Source: Pascua guehoae
Lineage: Eukaryota; Basidiomycota; Tremellomycetes; Trichosporonales; Trichosporonaceae
Direction: 5' to 3'
Assembly (NCBI GenBank): GCA_001600415.1
Contig: BCJX01000019.1
Coordinates: 181,546-245,545 of the forward strand
Length of the DNA: 64,000 nucleotides
Positions within the stretch are counted from its first letter, which is position 1. Each line of letters starts with the position of its first letter. Under the pieces are notes generated by a model, which ran no database searches, had not been told where the DNA came from, and saw nothing but the letters and a program-made list of their open reading frames with translations. Shown here piece after piece: positions 58,386 to 64,000 of this stretch. Made by a program: the position numbers and the translations under genes.

Positions 58386-61300
58386 ATGCCCGCGCGCGAC
58401 CCGGCCGCCACGCCGCACGTCCTGTCGAGCACGCCGAGCGCGCCCCCGAGCATGCGGGGGCGGTCAGGCTCGGCGTCGGCGTCGTCTGCGTTTACGTTTA
58501 CGCACATGCAATCTCACTCGCAAACCCAGGCCCAAGCCCAGGCAGCCCACACGCCCGCGACGACGTATGGCGCGACGCACGACGCTGCCGCTGGAGGATC
58601 TGCCCCTGGCACAGCGCCCGCTGTCCCGCCCGGCGGCCCGCCGGGCATAGGCCGCCCTCCGGCGGCGCCGCGCTCGCGCTCGTCGTCGGCCCAGGGCTCC
58701 GGACGCGATAACCGCAGCCCCCACCGCTCACCGACCGCGCCCGCGACCGCGACCGTGGGCGGGGCGCGGCGCGTGTCCGAGGGCATTGTGGGGCGCTTCT
58801 TCCGCCGCCTCTCGACCGTGTCCAACGACGCGCCCGGGATGCACGAGTTTGAACACCCGCCCTCGGACGACGCGCTCAGCGAGACGGGCGAGTACCATGA
58901 AGAAGAGTGAGTGTGGGCGTTGGCAGTTTTGGGTTGAGTGATTTAAGACTGCTCGGGACGTGCGTGCCCCAGTATAAAGCACGAGTAATCTGGTTTATCT
59001 GGCCGGTTGCAGTGCACCTGCACTTGCACTGCGCACGTCCGGATGCTATGCTTAGTACGCAGACGGCGCTACGGGGTACAGTGTACGGTGATAGACTCGC
59101 CCGCAGCGAATCGCGAAAAAGACCGCAACGTGCACTTTGCTCGTCATGACGAGGATGCGTGATTTGCATGCATGCGTGCCCATGACAACAAAGCACGCTG
59201 CTGCATTCTGCAACCGAGTATGGGAAACGGGCATACCCATGGCCCACAATGATCACCACCCACTCCACCTCGCTCGCATCCACAGTATTCCCGTTAGGAT
59301 GCACCTCGCGACCCCACAGCGCGCCCCCCAGACCACCCCCCAGCCCAGCCCCCGACCCTAACGATGGTGCTCCCTTGTCCCAATCCCAAGACATGGTGCT
59401 ACCTTGTGCCAGAGTGATGGCGCGCTGACCACCTTTAATAGCTGGGCCATGGACGACAGCCACTCGTCTGCCGCGATCCGCGAGTCGACAAACCGCCTCG
59501 CGTCCATGTCCTTCACCGGTCGCTCGAACCTTGGTCCCGGCGCATCGGGCATTACACTCGACCACCGGCCTCTGCACCCATCGCCGTTAACCGAGACGGG
59601 CACCAGTGCCGTCGAGCTCGGCTCTCCGCCCGCGCCCGGTGCCGCCGCGTCTCCCGAGGTCTCTGCCGTGTCTCCGCACTCTGGACCGAGTGCCCTGAGC
59701 GTTCTGATGGAGCGGGGCCGGAAAGCAGCCGAACCAGGCTCGAGCGCTGCGGGCCCCAGCGACGAGTCGTCCGGGGACACGACGCCCAACGCCTCTGCTG
59801 TCGTCGTCGCTGCCGATCCGGCGGCGTCCCTCGTATCCCGTATCACCCTCGAGAGCCACCACCCCCACGCGCTCGAGCAAGTCCCCGAGGCCGAGGACGA
59901 AGACATGGGCGGCTCGTCCGAGCTCCGCCAGTACCTCGAACGCGCGATCGAGCCCGCCGACGGCCGTGCAGCCGACGAGCGCACGCCCCTCCTCGATAAG
60001 AAGCGCTCGTGGCGCACACGCACCGCCATCGATTTTGCGGCCGCACGCAACAATCTCGCCAAGGTCACCCCGCACGACGTGTTCCGCGCATGTGTCGTCG
60101 AGCCCCTCGAGTGTCTCCCGGCCGTCGTCCTCGGTCTCCTCCTTAATGTCCTCGACGGCGTCAGTTACGGTATGATTCTGTGCGTCTGCCCGTGCCCTTT
60201 GATCTGGAACTTTTTTCAGTTCTTCAGTCCTGACCACACAGATTCCCAGTGTCCCCCTATTTCCCAGACTTTGGAAGTCTTGGCGTGTCCATGTTCTTTG
60301 TATCGTGAGTCGCGGCCCTAGCACAGGGTTGTCCCACTCACACCCACAGCTGCATCGTCGGCCAGCTCACGTACTCGCTCGGCGGGAGCATCTTCAAGGG
60401 CGGCAACGGGAGCATGATGATTGAAAGCGTCCCGTTCTTCCACGTTATTGCTGCCACGATCATAGCCGAGATTGGCGACGACGTACGTGCACACGAGTTT
60501 GGGTGTCACCCGTGCACGGCCACTGACACGCACAGTCCCAGGCGATTGTGGCCACATTCATGGTATCCCTCGCATTCAGCTCGATTCTCACAGGTCTCGT
60601 CTTCTTTGCCCTTGGCGCATTCCGCCTCGGCGCCCTCATCGGATACTTTCCCCGCCACATTCTCGTCGGGTGCATTGGCGGCGTCGGTGTCTTTCTCTTT
60701 ATCACGGGCTTTGAAGTGTCGCTCGACCTGGGCGAGGACGGCTTCAGGTTTAACAAGAAGACGCTCGAGCTGTTCATTTCGTCCCCGCACATGATTGCCC
60801 TCTGGACCATCCCCCTCGGGCTCGCCGTCCTCCTCCGTGTCATTACCCACTTTTTACACCACCAGCTCATCTTTCCCGCATACTTTCTCACCATCCCCGC
60901 CATCTTTTACGTCGTCGTCTTTACCGGCGGCTGGAGCTTTGATACTCTGCGCGAAAGCGGCTGGGTGTTTGACGTGGGCAAAAATGTCCAGCCCTGGTGG
61001 AAGTTTTACACCGAGTTTGTGAGTCGCCCCCGAACTGAGCTCTGCTGACTGGAGAACTTCCGCGCCGTCAACTGGGGAGTCTTCTGGGCGTGTATGCCGA
61101 CCCAGCTCGCTACCGTCTTCTTTGGCATTCTCCACGTGCCACTCAACATTCCGGCCCTCGGCGTCTCGCTCTCCGAGGACAATGTCAAGCTCGACCGCGA
61201 ACTGGTCGCCCACGGCGTTTCAAACATGGCGTCTGGGCTTGTCGGCTCGGTGCCAAACTACCTGTGCTACGTAAACACTGTGCTGTGTACGTTGACGCAC

Positions 61301-63196
61301 GTTTCATCCCACTGACTCTAGTCTACCGTGTTGGCGGCGGCTCGACGCTCTCGGGGATCATGCTCGCTGCGGCCACGGCTGGCATCATGTTTGTTGGCCC
61401 CACTGTTATCGGCTACCTGCGTGAGTGCCCGTGGCTCAATCCCGCACTGACACGCAGCCATCATGGTCGTTGCCGCGCTCATCTTTGTGCTCGGCATTGA
61501 TCTCATGATTGAGGCCGTGTGGGACACGCGCCACCGCGTCAACCGCATGGAGTACGTTACCATCTGGGTCATCATGATCGGCATGACCGTGTTTGACTTT
61601 GTCATTGGCCTCCTCATTGGCATCATCCTCGCCTGTGTCTTCTTTGTGGTGCAGAGCTCGCGTCGCCGACCGATTCGTACAGTCTTCAACGGCGCCACGG
61701 CAAAGTCGACCGTGCGTCGGCCACGCGCACAGCGTGCCTTTATCGAGAGCGTCGGGTCGCAGACCTATGTCATGAAGCTGCATGGTTTCTGTGAGTAGGA
61801 ATATCTCCGCTCCTACAATGCTGACTCCAGTGTTCTTTGGCACGATTGGCGTGGTCGAGGACGAGATTCGCAAGCTGCTCGATGTCGCAAAGTGGGAAAA
61901 CAGTCCGATCCGGTTTTTGATCATCGACTTTGCCCTCGTGGCCGGCCTCGACTTTTCGTCGGCCGAGGCGTTTGTGCGCATTCAGCGTCTCCTGGCCGCC
62001 AAGGACGTGCTGCTCATCCTGTGTGGTGCCGACCCACACGGCCTCGTGGGCACTGCTCTCCGCGGCGTCGACCTCTGGGCCGACCAAGAGGGCTCGCGTG
62101 TCGAGGTGTTTGGGTCCCTCAACGACGCACTCGAGTGGACCGAGAATGCGTACCTGACTGCGTTTTACGAAAACCAGCGCCGTACTGCCGTCGACCAGCC
62201 GGCACGCACCATTGACCTGCCCAAGATTGCCCGCATGCCATTCTCCCTCGCAGAGTCGTTTCAGAACAGCCCGCGCAGGAGCCATCTGGCAAAGGCCGGC
62301 GACGACACGCTGCCACATAGTGAGCTGTCGCACAATGACCACTCGACGAGCTCATCGCTTACCCCAGACTACGGTTCCCCAGCCCAACCACCCGCAAAGC
62401 TCGACGACGAGTATGAGCAAGAAAAGGAGCGCAAACAACCCCTCCCCATCCTCGTGCAGACCATCGGGTCGTACACTGACGAGCCCGAGAGCTTTTTTGC
62501 CGCCATTGCGCCGTATTTCAAGCAAGTGGTCGTGCACGCCGGCGACGTCTTGTGGCGCCAGGGCGACGCCGCCGACGGCCTGTACATTATCGAGGCGGGT
62601 AGCCTGCGCGCGACGTACGCCTATGACAATCATGCCGAAGACGTCCAGCAGACCATGGTGGCGGGCACGGTCGCGGGCGACCTGAGCACGCTCTCGGACA
62701 CGCTCCGCAACGCGACCGTCATTGCCGAGCGCGACGCGGTGCTGTGGAAACTCGACCCGCAGAAACTCGCGCAGATGGAACGCGAAAAGCCAGAGATTAC
62801 CGGAAAGTTTATCAAGATTGTCCTCAAGGGTGAGTCTGGATGGTGTGTGGGGGTGTGTGCACCGTGTGTTGTGTGTGCGTTTGCGAGGCCAGTGTGCTGT
62901 GTATGGCATGTGTGGGGTGTGCTGGGTGTGGGGGGCGTGCGGTGGGTGCGTTTGGTGATGCGCAAAGTGCTGCAGACTGTGCGCGGTGCGCCGTGTGCAA
63001 AGTGCTTGTGCCATGTGCGAGAAATGCGATGGCCCACATTGCAAAGCCCCTCGTTGGACCTCGACATCGCGTCATAGGCATGCGATAGCCCACACGGCCC
63101 CACGTCCGTCGTAGCCGAAATGCCAATGCTGACACCACAGCTGCCGTGGAGGAGGTGGATGTCCTTGCATCCCATTTGATTGCCGTATTGTCATAG
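58386..63196 (+). CDS. SulP/SLC26-family transporter with STAS and cyclic-nucleotide-binding-like domains (Vsb1/YGR125W type)
   Basis: Ten exons: 58386-58906, 59442-60179, 60242-60304, 60350-60482, 60542-61018, 61055-61286, 61322-61420, 61458-61790, 61831-62829 and 63141-63196, 1216 residues. About 380 N-terminal residues are disordered and Ser/Pro-rich with an acidic-dileucine-like ERTPLL sorting motif. The SulP membrane domain starts at VEPLECLPAVVLGLLLNVLDG (about 390) and runs to about 845. A STAS domain follows (FGTIGVVEDEI, IRFLIIDFALVAGLDFSSAE). After a linker comes a cyclic-nucleotide-binding fold near 1085-1198 (HAGDVLWRQGDAADGLYIIE). This architecture is that of yeast YGR125W/Vsb1, linked to vacuolar basic amino acid storage; substrate here is inferred. 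Exon 2 could instead begin at an earlier AG. The ninth intron (311 nt) is GT-rich. Confidence 0.88.
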
Positions 63197-63563
63197 TTTT
63201 GCCCCCATAGTTTGCTCGTGCTCGCTGCTGCATGCTGCATGCATTGTTGAATCCAGTCATGATGTTGGTGATAAGCCCACGTGGGCGATATGACGTGTAC
63301 AAGTGTTTATTTAATGTCGCCACCCAGCGTCGCGTCTTGACGCGTAGAATACCACAACCCAACCCAGCGATGAATCAATCAACAAGCCCAGCCCCTCCCC
63401 CTGAACTCTCATCAACTCTCAACTCTCTCACCTCTCAACTCTCCCATCTCTACACTCTCCATCCCCACCCCGCACTCCATCCCCATCCCCATCCGCGTCC
63501 CCCTCGCATCCACCCCCCGTCAAACCACCCGCACCGACCAGCCCCCCCCTGGCCACGTCTACA
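63197..63563. promoter_or_regulatory. Promoter region of the ASF1 gene
   Basis: A TTTATTTAA-like AT patch near 63307 is followed by a CT/CA-rich leader (CTCTCAACTCTC repeats at about 63410-63450) before the ATG at 63564. Confidence 0.45.
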
Positions 63564-63897
63564 ATGGTACGCACCGCACCGCACCGCACCGCGTCGACCC
63601 CAAGTACCGCGCTCACACAGTCCACTCTGGTCCTTGGTCTCGTTACAGTCAATCGTACGTACCCCACCACGCCACTCGCGATCCCCCAACGCGGGGAAAA
63701 CCAGCGCCCGCGCAATGCGGCCAGCTCGCATAGCTCGCAAGCCAAACAACCAGACAAGCAGACGAGCAAACAAACTAGACTTGGGACTGACACGCAGGTC
63801 AATATCCGCAACATTGAGCTGGTGAACAATCCGGCAAAGTTTGACGACGACTACCACTTTCGGATCAAGTTTGAGGCGATTGCGCCGCTTGCCGAGG
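63564..63897 (+). CDS. ASF1: Histone H3-H4 chaperone ASF1, 5' part (continues beyond the window)
   Basis: Exon 1 is only the ATG (63564-63566), exon 2 is six bases, TCAATC (63649-63654), and exon 3 is 63798-63897. Joined they read [18 protein letters not shown], continuing [18 protein letters not shown], which is the invariant ASF1 N-terminus (MSIVN.. then the first beta strands of the immunoglobulin-like core). Each intron has GT..AG ends. The next donor, gtgagt at 63898, opens an intron that runs off the end of the window. ASF1 hands H3-H4 dimers to CAF-1 and HIR in the nucleus. Without the 6-nt exon the conserved Ser-Ile would be lost. Confidence 0.9.
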
Positions 63898-64000
63898 GTG
63901 AGTGGGTTGGGGGGTGGGGGCGAGTTCGGGTGGGGCGAGTTTGTGGGTTTGGGAGTTGGGCTCGGGGGTTTGGGGGTTGGGTCGGGAGTTTGGGGGTTCG

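Overview
The window is fungal nuclear DNA. Genes are broken by many short introns with GT..AG ends and CTAAC or CTGAC branch sites close to the acceptor. Base composition is GC-rich, and the gene content (CTLH/CRA protein, Kre9/Knh1-like GPI proteins, SulP-STAS-cyclic-nucleotide transporter, GPI-anchored GH13 amylase) suits a basidiomycete yeast, most likely a Tremellomycete such as a Trichosporonales species. The order-level guess is inference. A run of 59 N shows a draft scaffold.

Layout. 0-2.7 kb: a small unrecognised gene and a Tim17/22/23-superfamily membrane protein. 3.6-9.2 kb: two convergent multi-exon genes of unknown function, here called family II (plus strand) and family I (minus strand). 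11.3-15.8 kb: two neighbouring Kre9/Knh1-like GPI-anchored wall proteins. 16.4-18.4 kb: a LisH-CTLH-CRA protein of the GID/RanBPM type. 18.9 kb: an intron-containing tRNA-Gln(CTG), followed by a 131-bp MITE-like element and about 3.8 kb of gene-poor repeat-bearing DNA. 23.0-29.4 kb: a single-pass surface protein and a secreted alginate-lyase-like enzyme. 31.2-35.2 kb: an ER protein disulfide isomerase ending in KDEL, divergent from a small lysine-rich nuclear protein with a PIP-box-like motif. 35.8-41.1 kb: a second family I gene followed by a second family II gene. 41.3-46.8 kb: chaperonin subunit CCT5, divergent from an Alba-domain protein with a large Asn/Thr insertion. 47.1-49.3 kb: GPI-anchored alpha-amylase. 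49.3-58.4 kb: about 9 kb with no convincing gene, holding the assembly gap, a second MITE-like copy and several diverged tandem duplications. 58.4-64 kb: a 1216-residue SulP/STAS/cyclic-nucleotide-binding transporter and the 5' end of histone chaperone ASF1.

The most interesting signal is that families I and II occur side by side at both places. Exon-by-exon comparison shows that the family I copies share intron positions and even exon lengths (20 and 71 nt), and the family II copies align exon by exon too. Neither family resembles anything I recognise. Both loci are bracketed by short direct repeats (about 130 bp around the second; weaker ones around the first). I read this as an undescribed two-gene module that has been copied or moved, but its function is unknown.

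The second theme is extreme micro-exons confirmed by conserved protein sequence: 6 nt in ASF1, 9 nt in the PDI active site, and 12 and 13 nt in a Kre9-like gene. Functionally the recognisable genes are mostly secretory or cell-surface (wall proteins, amylase, lyase, PDI) plus housekeeping genes (CCT5, ASF1, tRNA, GID-type protein). I see no operon-like or pathway-level coupling among them.
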